Below are positions 1 through 7,107 of a stretch of 14,164 nt of DNA, in pieces; position 1 is the stretch's first letter; each line of letters begins with the position of its first letter. The notes under the pieces were generated by a model. It did no database searches. It worked only from the letters and a program-made list of their open reading frames with translations, and was not told the origin of the DNA. A program made the translations under genes and the position numbers. The DNA lies in assembly GCA_900770725.1 (NCBI GenBank), contig CAAGLL010000051.1, positions 1 through 14,164 on the forward strand, given 5' to 3'. This stretch comes from an uncultured Succinivibrio sp. GTDB taxonomy: Bacteria; Pseudomonadota; Gammaproteobacteria; Enterobacterales; Succinivibrionaceae.

Positions 1-228
1 CAGGAAAAATTCACAGCTTAATCAAGAATCTATTTTTGACGGAAATTTAAAGAGCAATCCTGTTTGACTTCAACAGGTTGAATCAGTTTTGCGGGCACAG
101 TTTTGCCCGGAAAGTAGAGACTTATTTCTTGAATTGTACGCCTAAAATATATAGCATAATTAGTAGCCTCGACTTGCGAATCAAGCCGAGCATGCGGGAT
201 CACGGTGAGTTTCAGGGCAGGGCATATC
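1..228. other. AT-rich upstream region of the methyltransferase gene, with weak promoter candidate
   Basis: This stretch is clearly more AT-rich than the coding DNA after it and holds no convincing gene; the short open frames here lack ribosome-binding sites and family features. A 6-bp inverted repeat, CCTGTT at 59-64 and AACAGG at 72-77, could be a small operator or hairpin. A weak sigma70-like candidate for the downstream gene is TTGTAC (134-139), a 15-bp spacer and CATAAT (155-160). TATATA at 148-153 is an alternative -10. Neither match is strong. Confidence 0.3.
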
Positions 229-1344
229 ATGCGAACGGCAATCGAAAACGCGCAAGGCAGGCCGCCCCGCCCGGCAGCAAGGCCTGAAGCCGTCCTCTAC
301 CATGGCGATGCCCTTGACGCATACGATGGATGGCTCTCTCCCGATCTGATAATTACCGACGGCGCATACGGCGTGAGGGGCTTCTGGGGCGACACGGCCG
401 GAGCATCGGGCCTTGCCGAATGGTACCGTCCGCACTTGCTCAAATGGGCGCAGAAGGCCAAGCCCTCCACAAGCCTGTGGTTCTGGAACACCGAGCTGGG
501 CTGGGCAACGGTGCACCCGCTCCTCCTTGCAACTGGCTGGGAATACGTGCAGCTTGCAGTCTGGAACAAGGGGCTTTCCCACATCGCGGGCAATGTGAAT
601 GGCAAAACCATACGCCAGCTCCCCGTGGTCACCGAGGTCTCGGCCTTGTACCGCCGAAAGCTTTTTCTTGACGCAGGAGACGGGCGGAGGCTCGATGCCC
701 AGCATTGGCTGCGCGCCGAGTGGATGAGGAGCGGCCTGCCGCTGAGCAAGGCCAATGAGGCCTGCGGTGTCAAAAGCGCCGCGACGCGCAAGTACCTAGC
801 CTCCGACTGGATGTGGTACTGGCCGCCTGGGGAGTGCGTCGAGAAGATGGCCCGCTACTGCCTGCGCTACGGGAAGAGCGCCAGGCGGCCATACTTCTCA
901 ATCGATGGGAAAACCCAGGTGACAGCTGCGGAATGGGACGGGCTCAGGGCGGTGTGGCACCACCGCAACGGGCTTACTAACGTCTGGAGCCGCCCGCCGC
1001 TGTCAGATCAGGAGCGGTTGAAAGGCACCATGGAGCGCAGCGCGCCCAGGGTCTGCAGTCCCACGAGGCACTCGGCGGCCCACCTCAACCAGAAGCCGCT
1101 AGATCTGATGCTCATCCAAGTTGAGGCTGCAAGCGATCCTGGCGATGTGGTCTGGGAACCCTTCGGCGGGCTGTGCTCGGCCTCCGTGGCCTCGGTGCTC
1201 TCGGGCAGGAGGGCCTGCTGCGCGGAGCTGGACGACAAGTTCTACGCCATCGCCGAAGGCCGCATCAGGGATGCCTTGGGGCAGTTCAAAGCACATGGCA
1301 TCCGGATCCTGGATGAGTCCGAAAACCGCAGGCTTTGCAGCTAG
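229..1344 (+). CDS. site-specific DNA methyltransferase (N4/N6 amino-methyltransferase fold), variant DGAY motif
   Basis: This 371-aa protein probably transfers a methyl group from S-adenosylmethionine to the exocyclic amine of adenine or cytosine in DNA. The catalytic-type motif comes first (LIITDGAYG, residues 40-48, in the position of [DNS]PP[YFW]). A target-recognition-like middle follows (about 150-260). Then come HLNQKPLDLM (285-294) and the SAM-binding motif I-like VVWEPFGGLCSASV (307-320), with acidic Glu333 in AELDDKFY. This order fits the beta class of amino-methyltransferases. The variant catalytic tetrapeptide DGAY is the oddity, although DG[AP]Y variants seem to occur in a subgroup of these enzymes. 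I prefer ATG 229 because a purine-rich AGGGCAGGG lies just upstream; an in-frame GTG at 205 would add eight residues. No restriction endonuclease is visible, so it is an orphan or its partner lies left of the window. Modified base and target site cannot be read from the sequence. Confidence 0.85.
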   Translation: MRTAIENAQGRPPRPAARPEAVLYHGDALDAYDGWLSPDLIITDGAYGVRGFWGDTAGASGLAEWYRPHLLKWAQKAKPSTSLWFWNTELGWATVHPLLLATGWEYVQLAVWNKGLSHIAGNVNGKTIRQLPVVTEVSALYRRKLFLDAGDGRRLDAQHWLRAEWMRSGLPLSKANEACGVKSAATRKYLASDWMWYWPPGECVEKMARYCLRYGKSARRPYFSIDGKTQVTAAEWDGLRAVWHHRNGLTNVWSRPPLSDQERLKGTMERSAPRVCSPTRHSAAHLNQKPLDLMLIQVEAASDPGDVVWEPFGGLCSASVASVLSGRRACCAELDDKFYAIAEGRIRDALGQFKAHGIRILDESENRRLCS

Positions 1345-1424
1345 GCGGCGCAATTGGCAGCGGCATGACAAAAGGATGGTCGCCTGGGGCGGCGCCATCT
1401 TGGAGCAATACCTGCTTTTGCCTA

Positions 1425-1438
1425 GGCAAACGTTGCGA
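1425..1438. promoter_or_regulatory. possible second LacI-type operator (degenerate)
   Basis: GGCAAACGTTGCGA carries a good left half (GCAAACG) of a LacI/PurR-type palindrome, but the right half lacks one T relative to GCAAACGTTTGC. Its centre is about 142 bp upstream of the better site near 1573. It could be an auxiliary operator for looping, or chance. Confidence 0.3.
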
Positions 1439-1566
1439 CCATTGCTTGAAAACGTGCTCCCCGTGCCATTCCAATTCCATGTTACGGGTAAAATTTTCGC
1501 AATTTTCTCAAATTGTTGCACGCGTCAAATTCACAGTGTTCCCGCATGTCTAACATTCCATCGTGA

Positions 1567-1582
1567 CGCATACGTTTGCAAA
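1567..1582. promoter_or_regulatory. LacI/PurR-type operator upstream of tctC
   Basis: The sequence GCATACGTTTGC (1568-1579) is palindromic at 10 of 12 positions around a central CG and continues as AAA. It resembles the CG-centred operators of LacI/GalR-family regulators (PurR consensus ACGCAAACGTTTGCGT). It lies 38 nt before the tctC start, a typical place for a repressor site at or just downstream of a transcription start. The 11-mer ACGTTTGCAAA recurs exactly at 7123-7133 in the kinase promoter. The regulator gene is not in the window. Confidence 0.55.
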
Positions 1583-1619
1583 GCATGCGCCCGCAATCAG
1601 ACAAACATAGGGAGTCACC

Positions 1620-2588
1620 ATGAAGAAACTCACTGCGCTGTGCGCCGCCATCGCGGCAGCAGCCGCCATTGCCGCCGCACCGGCATACGCCAAGTATCCT
1701 GATCACGCCATCACCCTGATCTGCCCTTGGGGCGCAGGCGGCGGCTCTGACGCACAGGTCCGCTTTATCGCGGGCCTCATGGAGAAGGATCTCGGGCAGC
1801 CTGTCAAGGTCGTCAACAAGACCGGCGGCGGCGGTGCCGTGGGCTGGTCTGCGATCGCCCGCTCCAAGCCTGACGGGTACACCATGGGCCAGCTCACCGC
1901 AGAGCTCGCCATGGACCACTGGATCACCCCGGCCGTCACCGTCAGCTACAAGGACTTCGATCCGCTGTGCCTGATGAACGAGGATCCTGCCACCGTGACC
2001 ATCAGCGCCAACGCCCCTTACAAGACCTATGACGAGTTTGTGGCCTACCTGAAGGCCAACCCGGGCAAGGTCCGCGGCGGCGCCACCTCGGTCGGCGGCA
2101 TCTGGCACGTGGCCATGGGCATGTGGCTGAAGGCCATCGGCCTTCCGGTGACCGCGATCACCTACATCCCGACCTCCGGCTCGGCTGAGGCTTACAAGGA
2201 GATGGCCGCAGGCGGCATCGACTCCTGCTTCACCTCCGTCCCTGAGTCCTCGACCATGTACAAGTCGGGCAAGGCCATCGGACTTGCGGTTATGTCGGAC
2301 AAGCGCGACTCGAAGTTCCCTGACATCCCGACCATGAAGGAACTGGGACATGACATCCAGGTCGGTACCTGGCGCGGCCTCGGCCTCCCGAAGGGAGTCC
2401 CTGCTGACAGGCGCGACGTGCTGGTCAAGGCCATCAAGAAGGCCATGGACGATCCTGCCTACAAGAAGTTCATGGAAGACCGTGGCTTCGGCATCAAGGT
2501 GCTCGAGGGCAAGGACTTCGAGGCCTACATGGCAAAGTCCGATGCTGAGCTCGGCGCCACTCTGAAGGATCTGGGCCTGGCCAAGTAA
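1620..2588 (+). CDS. tctC: TctC/Bug-family periplasmic substrate-binding protein
   Basis: This 322-aa protein is the periplasmic receptor of a tripartite tricarboxylate transporter: it binds a carboxylate-type solute and delivers it to the TctAB membrane complex. A Sec signal peptide spans residues 1-24 (Lys-Lys, long Ala-rich core, cleavage after APAYA). The mature protein starts KYPDHAITLI and carries family landmarks: PWGAGGGSDAQVR (36-48) with the conserved Asp44, VVNKTGGGGAVG (64-75) and KPDGYTMG (83-90). Length is normal for Bug proteins. The start is secure: GGGAG sits 5 nt upstream and the signal peptide begins at once. It is the first gene of tctCBA, with an operator-like site 38 nt upstream and a hairpin after its stop. 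The substrate cannot be deduced; known family members bind citrate, other dicarboxylates, aromatic acids and more. Confidence 0.93.
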   Translation: MKKLTALCAAIAAAAAIAAAPAYAKYPDHAITLICPWGAGGGSDAQVRFIAGLMEKDLGQPVKVVNKTGGGGAVGWSAIARSKPDGYTMGQLTAELAMDHWITPAVTVSYKDFDPLCLMNEDPATVTISANAPYKTYDEFVAYLKANPGKVRGGATSVGGIWHVAMGMWLKAIGLPVTAITYIPTSGSAEAYKEMAAGGIDSCFTSVPESSTMYKSGKAIGLAVMSDKRDSKFPDIPTMKELGHDIQVGTWRGLGLPKGVPADRRDVLVKAIKKAMDDPAYKKFMEDRGFGIKVLEGKDFEAYMAKSDAELGATLKDLGLAK

Positions 2589-2604
2589 CCCAAATCCACT
2601 ATCC

Positions 2605-2624
2605 GGGGCCGCGGAAGCGGCCCC
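2605..2624 (+). other. intercistronic hairpin between tctC and tctB, GNRA-type tetraloop
   Basis: A perfect 8-bp stem (GGGGCCGC / GCGGCCCC) closes a GGAA loop, which fits the stable GNRA tetraloop class. It starts 16 nt after the tctC stop. The following TTCCAATTCC is not a proper U-tract, so full termination is unlikely. Such hairpins after binding-protein genes usually protect the upstream mRNA or reduce read-through, giving excess binding protein over membrane subunits. Confidence 0.7.
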
Positions 2625-2654
2625 TTCCAATTCCTACCCAAGCGGAACAAACAC

Positions 2655-3116
2655 ATGCGCTTTCATGATTTCCTGCTGGGCCTGCTCATCATGGCGGCCT
2701 CGGCGGCAATTTACTTCACGGCCTTGGGCTTCCCCGACCAGAATGACGGCAAGCCTGGCGCGTGGCTCTTCCCCTGCGCCCTCTCGATCCTCTTTGGGAT
2801 CTGCGGCCTCTGCCTGGCCGTCAAGGGGCTCATGCACTTCAAGGAGCAGAAGCTCATAAGCCTCATCCCGGGGCTGACGCTGCCCGGCGCGCTGCGCATC
2901 GCCGCGACCGTCGCGCTCGTGGTGTTCTACATCCTGGCGTCCGACTCCCTTGGGTTCCTGATCACGATGTGCATCGTGATCTTCTTGATGATGGTGATGA
3001 TGCGCAACAAGCTCTGGGTTTCGGTGGTCGCTGCCCCGATCTCCACGGTTGCCATCTACCTCATCTTCGCAAAGCTCCTGCTGGTTCCCCTCCCCGAGGG
3101 GCTGCTTTCGTTCTAG
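2655..3116 (+). CDS. tctB: TctB-family small membrane subunit of tripartite tricarboxylate transporter
   Basis: This 153-aa hydrophobic protein has the size and place of TctB, the small membrane subunit that works with TctA. About four membrane segments are visible: residues 7-25, 39-58, 80-97 and 102-150 (probably two in the last stretch). A polar loop GFPDQNDGKPGAWLFP lies between the first two. It sits between tctC and tctA in the usual operon order. Its ribosome-binding site is poor: only AGCGGAAC lies before ATG 2655, in contrast to the strong sites of its neighbours, so its translation may be deliberately low. The stop codon TAG (3114-3116) lies inside the Shine-Dalgarno region of tctA, which suggests coupled translation. 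TctB sequences are poorly conserved, so the identification rests on topology, length and context. Confidence 0.88.
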   Translation: MRFHDFLLGLLIMAASAAIYFTALGFPDQNDGKPGAWLFPCALSILFGICGLCLAVKGLMHFKEQKLISLIPGLTLPGALRIAATVALVVFYILASDSLGFLITMCIVIFLMMVMMRNKLWVSVVAAPISTVAIYLIFAKLLLVPLPEGLLSF

Positions 3117-3126
3117 GAGGGGATAG

Positions 3127-4638
3127 ATGTTCACGCCTGATCTTTTCATGCAGGGCCTGCAGCTGGTCTTCGACCCCTTCGTCCTGCTCGTCGTGATTTG
3201 CTCCGGCCTCTACGGCCTGTTCATCGGCGCAATGCCGGGACTCACCGCAACCATGGCCGTGGCGCTTTTGGTGCCTATCACCTTCTACATGGAGCCGGTG
3301 CCCGCCATTGCCTCCATCATCACGATGTCCGCCATGGCCATCTTCGCAGGCGATCTGCCGGGCACGCTGTTGCACATCCCGGGCACGCCTTCGTCGGCGG
3401 CCTACTGCGATGACTCGTACTCCCTCTCCAAGAAGGGCAACGCCTCGCTGGTGCTCGGCATCGACCTGGTGCTCTCGGCGATGGGCGGACTCTTCGGCTC
3501 ATTGGTGCTGATGTGCGCGGCCCCGGCGCTTGCCGAGGTCGCGTTGCAGTTCTCCTCCTACGAGTTCTTCTGGCTGGCGGTGCTCGGCCTCTCCTGCGCG
3601 GTGCTGATCTCAGGCCGCTCGGTGCTCAAGGGCCTCATCTCGCTGCTCATCGGATTGCTGCTTACCTGCGTGGGCGCAGACATCACGCTCGGCTTCCCGA
3701 GGTTCACCTTCGGCAGCATGGAGCTTCTGGAAGGCTTCTCCTTCATCCCCGCCATGATCGGCATGTTCGGCCTGGCCGAGGTCTTCAAGAACGTCTCGGC
3801 AAAGCAGACTGAGGACGCCGAGATGATCACCTACTCGACCAGGATCCTCAAGGGCGTTGGCGGCGTCATCCGCAAGTTCAAGTTCCAGCTCCTGCGCTCG
3901 CAGATCATCGGCACCCTGGTGGGCGTGCTCCCGGGCGCCGGCGGCGACATCGCCGCGTGGATCTGCTACGGCGTGGGCAAGCGCTTCTCCAAGCATCCTG
4001 AGGAGTACGGCAAGGGCAGCGTTGAGGCGATCGCCAACTGCACCACCGCAAACAACGCCGCCATCTCCGGCGCCTTCATCCCGGCCCTGGTGTTCGGCAT
4101 CCCTGGCGACTCGCTCACCGCGATCATCATCGGCGTGCTGTTCATGAAGGGCCTGGAGCCGGGACCTTCGCTGTTTGCCCAGCACGGCGACTTCCTCTAC
4201 GCCATCTACGTGGTGTTCCTGCTCGCCAACATCCTGCTCATCCCGCTTGGCTACATCGTGATCCGCTGCGCCACCAAGGTGCTGCGCGTGCCGCCTGCCA
4301 TCTTGAACCCGGTGATCCTGGGCTTCTGCATGGTCGGCGCCTACGCCATCAACAACGGCGCGTTCGACATCGCCAGCATGCTGGGCTTCGGCGTTGCGGC
4401 CTACTTCATGATCGCCCATGGCATCCCGGTTGCCCCGGCAGTGCTGGGCCTGGTGCTTGGCCACATGCTCGAGAACACCTTCATGCAGTCGATGATCAAG
4501 TCCGAATGGGATCCGTTCTCGTTCTTCTCGCGCCCGATCGCAGCCTCGCTCGGCGTCATCACCATCTTCCTGTGGTTCATGCCGCTCATCGTCAAGGGCA
4601 TCAAGCGCATGCGCGGCAAGGCAGCCCCTGCTGCATAA
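3127..4638 (+). CDS. tctA: TctA-family large membrane subunit of tripartite tricarboxylate transporter
   Basis: This 503-aa polytopic inner-membrane protein is the transport subunit of the TctABC system, which moves carboxylates using an ion gradient. Family signatures are GAMPGLTATMAVALLVP (34-50), LLHIPGTPSSAAYCDDSYSLSKKG (81-104), LPGAGGDIAAWICYGVGKRF in the middle, and GIPGDSLTAIIIGVLFMKGLEPGPSLF. About a dozen hydrophobic segments cover the chain, and it ends in a basic tail (KGIKRMRGKAAPAA). Length is typical. Translation starts at ATG 3127 behind AGGAGGGG, which overlaps the tctB stop; the gap is 10 nt. A perfect terminator follows 16 nt after the stop, so tctCBA is a closed three-gene operon. 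Confidence 0.95.
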   Translation: MFTPDLFMQGLQLVFDPFVLLVVICSGLYGLFIGAMPGLTATMAVALLVPITFYMEPVPAIASIITMSAMAIFAGDLPGTLLHIPGTPSSAAYCDDSYSLSKKGNASLVLGIDLVLSAMGGLFGSLVLMCAAPALAEVALQFSSYEFFWLAVLGLSCAVLISGRSVLKGLISLLIGLLLTCVGADITLGFPRFTFGSMELLEGFSFIPAMIGMFGLAEVFKNVSAKQTEDAEMITYSTRILKGVGGVIRKFKFQLLRSQIIGTLVGVLPGAGGDIAAWICYGVGKRFSKHPEEYGKGSVEAIANCTTANNAAISGAFIPALVFGIPGDSLTAIIIGVLFMKGLEPGPSLFAQHGDFLYAIYVVFLLANILLIPLGYIVIRCATKVLRVPPAILNPVILGFCMVGAYAINNGAFDIASMLGFGVAAYFMIAHGIPVAPAVLGLVLGHMLENTFMQSMIKSEWDPFSFFSRPIAASLGVITIFLWFMPLIVKGIKRMRGKAAPAA

Positions 4639-4654
4639 CGTAGAACGCATCATC

Positions 4655-4681
4655 AAAAGCCCTGCATATGCAGGGCTTTTT
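4655..4681 (+). terminator. Rho-independent terminator of tctCBA
   Basis: A fully symmetric 26-bp palindrome (13 bp each side, half-site AAAAGCCCTGCAT) ends in TTTTT. It lies 16 nt after the tctA stop. Because it carries A and T runs on the two sides it could also work on the other strand, but no minus-strand gene ends here. Confidence 0.9.
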
Positions 4682-4720
4682 GCTGCCCCCATGGCGCGCT
4701 TGCGATGCCATGGGGGCAGC
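4682..4720. repeat. long perfect inverted repeat (14-bp arms) directly after the tct terminator
   Basis: GCTGCCCCCATGGC (4682-4695) and GCCATGGGGGCAGC (4707-4720) are perfect complements around an 11-nt spacer, GCGCTTGCGAT. The element abuts the T-run of the preceding terminator and lies 40 nt before the next start codon. It has no U-tract of its own. It could be a REP-like extragenic palindrome, an RNA-stabilising or occluding structure in the leader of the next gene, or a protein-binding site. I find no second full copy in the window. Confidence 0.7.
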
Positions 4721-4760
4721 CATAACATTGAAGGCGGGCTTTCACTTGGCGAGGTTTCAA

Positions 4761-5288
4761 ATGCACTTTAAAACGCTGGTTCTTTCAGCACTCATCCTGG
4801 CCTCAGGCGCCTGCGCGGCAGAGGGGCAGGAGGCGCAGCTTGGCGGCGGCGACAGCATCGTGATCCCCGATGAGTGGAAGATCACCAAGCCGCAGGAGGG
4901 GCTGCCAAGCCAGGTTCCCGCCACGATCCTCATCGCAGGCTCCAAGGATGGATGCGGGCTGCGCATCGACAGCGCCGGCGAGCAGAAGCAGGATGACTTC
5001 AAGGCCACCACGGCCCAGTACGATGATTACCTCTCCCAGCTCCTTGCTACATCAGGCCTTAAGATCAAGTCCCAGGGCGCAAGCTCCGAGTCCAAGGTCG
5101 CAAGCTTTCGGGCCCTCTCCAAGGACTTCACGCTTGAGATCGAAGGCGGGGAGTGGGGCGCCCGCGTGATCCAGTTCAACTCAAAGTCCCGCCTCTACAG
5201 CGCCTGGCTCCTCGCTCCCTCGCAGGCGAGCGCCGACAAGTGCTTCAAGGAAGGCGGCAAGATCCTCGATTCCTTCTTGTCAAAGTGA
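4761..5288 (+). CDS. small secreted protein of unknown function
   Basis: This 175-aa protein is not a family I recognise. It begins with a Sec signal peptide (MHFKTLVLSALILASGACA, likely cleavage near residue 19). The Cys at 18 is not in a canonical lipobox, so it is more likely soluble in the periplasm or secreted than a lipoprotein. The mature part is hydrophilic, with a basic patch, alternating helix- and strand-like stretches, and two cysteines (Cys65, Cys161) that could form a disulfide. I chose ATG 4761 because the signal peptide starts there; upstream in-frame starts would translate the inverted repeat at 4682-4720. The GGCGAGG upstream is a weak ribosome-binding site. It follows tctA but is cut off by a strong terminator, so it is probably transcribed separately; no clear promoter is seen. 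Confidence 0.7.
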   Translation: MHFKTLVLSALILASGACAAEGQEAQLGGGDSIVIPDEWKITKPQEGLPSQVPATILIAGSKDGCGLRIDSAGEQKQDDFKATTAQYDDYLSQLLATSGLKIKSQGASSESKVASFRALSKDFTLEIEGGEWGARVIQFNSKSRLYSAWLLAPSQASADKCFKEGGKILDSFLSK

Positions 5289-5325
5289 CCGCCTTAGCCA
5301 GCGCCTTTTTGCGCATGGTCAAGCA

Positions 5326-5346
5326 GGGCAGGGCGCAGCCCTGTCC
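5326..5346 (+). other. hairpin downstream of the secreted-protein gene
   Basis: GGGCAGGGC (5326-5334) can pair with GCCCTGTCC (5338-5346) through nine pairs, one of them G-U, around a 3-nt loop. It lies 37 nt after the stop of the plus-strand gene and lacks a U-tract. It may be a weak or Rho-assisted 3' end of that transcript. Confidence 0.35.
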
Positions 5347-5380
5347 GTGCCTCACCTTGTGCGCCTTTGATGGCGAAGGG

Positions 5381-5409
5381 AAAAAAGAGGCGCCGGAGGT
5401 CCGGCGCCT
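5381..5409 (-). terminator. Rho-independent terminator of the FGGY kinase gene
   Basis: Read on the minus strand, AGGCGCCGG and CCGGCGCCT form a 9-bp perfect stem around ACCT, followed by C and six Ts (the A-run at 5381-5386 on the plus strand). It lies 45 nt beyond the kinase stop and is in the right orientation for it. It faces the plus-strand secreted-protein gene, which converges on it. Confidence 0.85.
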
Positions 5410-5417
5410 TGTGGAAG

Positions 5418-5435
5418 GCCCCGCTTGCGCGGGGC
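5418..5435. other. short GC hairpin between the kinase stop and its terminator
   Basis: GCCCCGC (5418-5424) and GCGGGGC (5429-5435) form a 7-bp perfect stem with a TTGC loop on the plus strand. It has no U-tract. It lies between the kinase stop and its terminator and would protect the 3' end of the kinase transcript. Confidence 0.5.
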
Positions 5436-5454
5436 TGGATGGAAATTCAAATCA

Positions 5455-7056
5455 TCATTTGAGGCACTGCGTCGCGGCCTTCTCGACCGGCAGGCAGGCT
5501 GAATAGCGCTTCATGAAGCGGCTGAAGCCGGCGACGCCCTCAGGCTTGGGATCGAGCTTCGACCTCTCGGCGTTCTTGAAGATGACCTTGTCGAGGAAGT
5601 CGGGGAGGTCGAGCGAGCGGTCGGGCCTTACGAGGAAGGCTGCCAGGAGCGCCATGCCCCACGGGCCGCCCTCGCCTGCGGTGGTCATCACCCACACCGG
5701 GGTGTCGAGGGCGTCGGCCATGATCTGCTGGCCAACCCCCTTGGTCTTGAACAAGCCGCCGTGGCCCAAGAGGCAGTCGACTGCGACGCCCTCGTTCTTC
5801 AGGATGTCCATGCCGAGCCTGATGGCGCCAAGCGAGGTGTCAAGGTTCGAGCGCATCAGGTTTGCCAGCGTGAACTTGGCCTCCGGGGTCCTGACGAGCA
5901 GCGGGCGGCCCTCGTCCATGCCGGTGATGAACTCGCCTGAGAGGTAGCCGTAGGAGAGCACGCCGCCGCAGTCGGCATCGCCGTTCTCAAGCGCGTTGTT
6001 GTAGAGCAGCGCGAAGAGGTCGTTGTCGGAGATCGGGTGCCCCGAGAGCTTGGCAAACTCGCGGAATATCGAGACCCAGGCGTTGAGGTCGGAGGTGCAG
6101 TTGTTGGCGTGGACCATCGCGACCTGCCTGCCGTCCGGGGTGGTCACGTTGTCGATCTCGCGGTGGAGATCCTTGAGCGCCTTCTCCAGCACGATCATCG
6201 CGAAGATCGAGGTGCCGGCCGAGACGTTGCCGGTGCGCACCTTGACGCTGTTGGTCGCGACCATGCCGGTTCCGGCGTCGCCCTCGGGCGGGCACAGCGG
6301 GATGCCGGCCTCGAGATCGCCCTTCGGGTCGAGCAGCTTGGCGCCCTCGGCGGTGAGCGTGCCGGCGTCCTGCCCTGCCGCCAGCACCTTCGGGAAGAGA
6401 TCCTTGAGCTTGAAGGTGAAGCCCTTGCTCTTGAGCAGGGCGTCGAACTTCTCGACGAAGTCCGCGCGGTAGTCCATGGTCTCGGAGTCGACCGGGAACA
6501 TGCCTGCCGCGTCGCCCACGCCCAGCACCTTCCTTCCAGTGAGGCGGCGGTGGATGTAGCCTGCAAGCGTGGTTACGCTGTCAAGCTTCTTCAGGTGCTC
6601 CTCGCCATCGAGGATGCACTGGTAGAGGTGCGAAACGCTCCAGCGCTCGGGGATGTTGAAGTTGAAGAGCCTGGTGAGCTCCTCGGCCGCGGCCTTGGTG
6701 TTGGAGTTGCGCCAGGTGCGGAACGGGATGAGCAGGGTCCCTTCCTTGTCGAAGGCCATGTAGCCGTGCATCATCGCGCTGATGCCGATGGCCGCAGCCT
6801 TCCTGATGGTGGCGCCGCACTTCTCCTTCACGTCGCGCTTGAGGTCTGCGTAGCAGTCCTGGAGGCCCTCGATGATCTCGTCGAGGTGGTAGGTCCAAAG
6901 GCCGTTCTCAAGCCGGTTCTCCCAGCCGTGGCCGCCTGAGGCGAGGACCTCGCCGCTTTGCGGATCGGCCATGACCGCCTTGATGCGGGTAGAGCCGAAC
7001 TCGATGCCGATGACCGTCTTGCCTTCCTCGACAAGCTTCTTCATGTCTGCTGCCAT
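5455..7056 (-). CDS. FGGY-family carbohydrate kinase (ribulokinase/xylulokinase-like)
   Basis: This 533-aa cytoplasmic kinase uses ATP to phosphorylate a sugar or sugar derivative, feeding it into central metabolism. The N-terminal FGGY fold has the phosphate-binding motif IGIEFGSTRIKAV (16-28) and a substrate-side region AMMHGYMAFD with FRTWRN (112-117). PPEGDAGTG holds Asp260, in the place of the catalytic base. The C-terminal half carries RTGNVSAGTS (274-283) and the nucleotide-binding GHGGLFKTKGVGQQIMADAL (431-450). Overall it resembles a FGGY subgroup often labelled only as carbohydrate kinase or ribulokinase-like, so the substrate is left open. The start at 7056 is chosen because GGGAG lies 6 nt upstream; an open frame extends 40 codons further but crosses the promoter and operator. 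It is divergent from the EIIA gene and ends in its own terminator. The shared operator motif links it to tctCBA. Confidence 0.9.
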   Translation of the reverse strand: MAADMKKLVEEGKTVIGIEFGSTRIKAVMADPQSGEVLASGGHGWENRLENGLWTYHLDEIIEGLQDCYADLKRDVKEKCGATIRKAAAIGISAMMHGYMAFDKEGTLLIPFRTWRNSNTKAAAEELTRLFNFNIPERWSVSHLYQCILDGEEHLKKLDSVTTLAGYIHRRLTGRKVLGVGDAAGMFPVDSETMDYRADFVEKFDALLKSKGFTFKLKDLFPKVLAAGQDAGTLTAEGAKLLDPKGDLEAGIPLCPPEGDAGTGMVATNSVKVRTGNVSAGTSIFAMIVLEKALKDLHREIDNVTTPDGRQVAMVHANNCTSDLNAWVSIFREFAKLSGHPISDNDLFALLYNNALENGDADCGGVLSYGYLSGEFITGMDEGRPLLVRTPEAKFTLANLMRSNLDTSLGAIRLGMDILKNEGVAVDCLLGHGGLFKTKGVGQQIMADALDTPVWVMTTAGEGGPWGMALLAAFLVRPDRSLDLPDFLDKVIFKNAERSKLDPKPEGVAGFSRFMKRYSACLPVEKAATQCLK

Positions 7057-7107
7057 ACGTAACTCCCTTTTGCGCTTTGCTTGCGCCATGTTTGACTGCA
7101 TGAAGGG

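Larger units (their letters stand above)
1345..1619. other. intergenic regulatory region upstream of tctC
   Basis: This 275-bp region holds no supportable gene. Its left half is GC-rich and its right half (about 1470-1560) is AT-rich, as expected for a promoter. It contains two LacI-type operator-like sequences, annotated separately. An 8-bp inverted repeat, ATGGTCGC at 1376-1383 and GCGACCAT at 1435-1442, is separated by 51 nt and may be chance. -10-like hexamers are TAAAAT (1489-1494) and TAACAT (1551-1556), but neither has a good -35 at proper spacing, so the tct transcription start is not fixed. A Shine-Dalgarno sequence GGGAG (1610-1614) lies 5 nt before the tctC ATG. I see no clear terminator for the methyltransferase gene. 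Confidence 0.5.

Noticed and set aside
1482..2630. Long open frame on the minus strand opposite tctC (382 codons)
   Set aside because: It is a shadow of the strongly codon-biased tctC gene: its product is rich in Gly, Arg, Asp and His with no family features and no ribosome-binding site.
3610..4728. Long minus-strand open frame opposite tctA (372 codons)
   Set aside because: Composition is typical of the antisense of a GC-rich membrane protein gene (many Glu, His, Asp, Arg) and it would read through the tctA terminator.
6037..6939. Plus-strand open frame of 300 codons inside the kinase gene
   Set aside because: The kinase frame on the other strand has complete, ordered FGGY motifs, so this is a complementary shadow.
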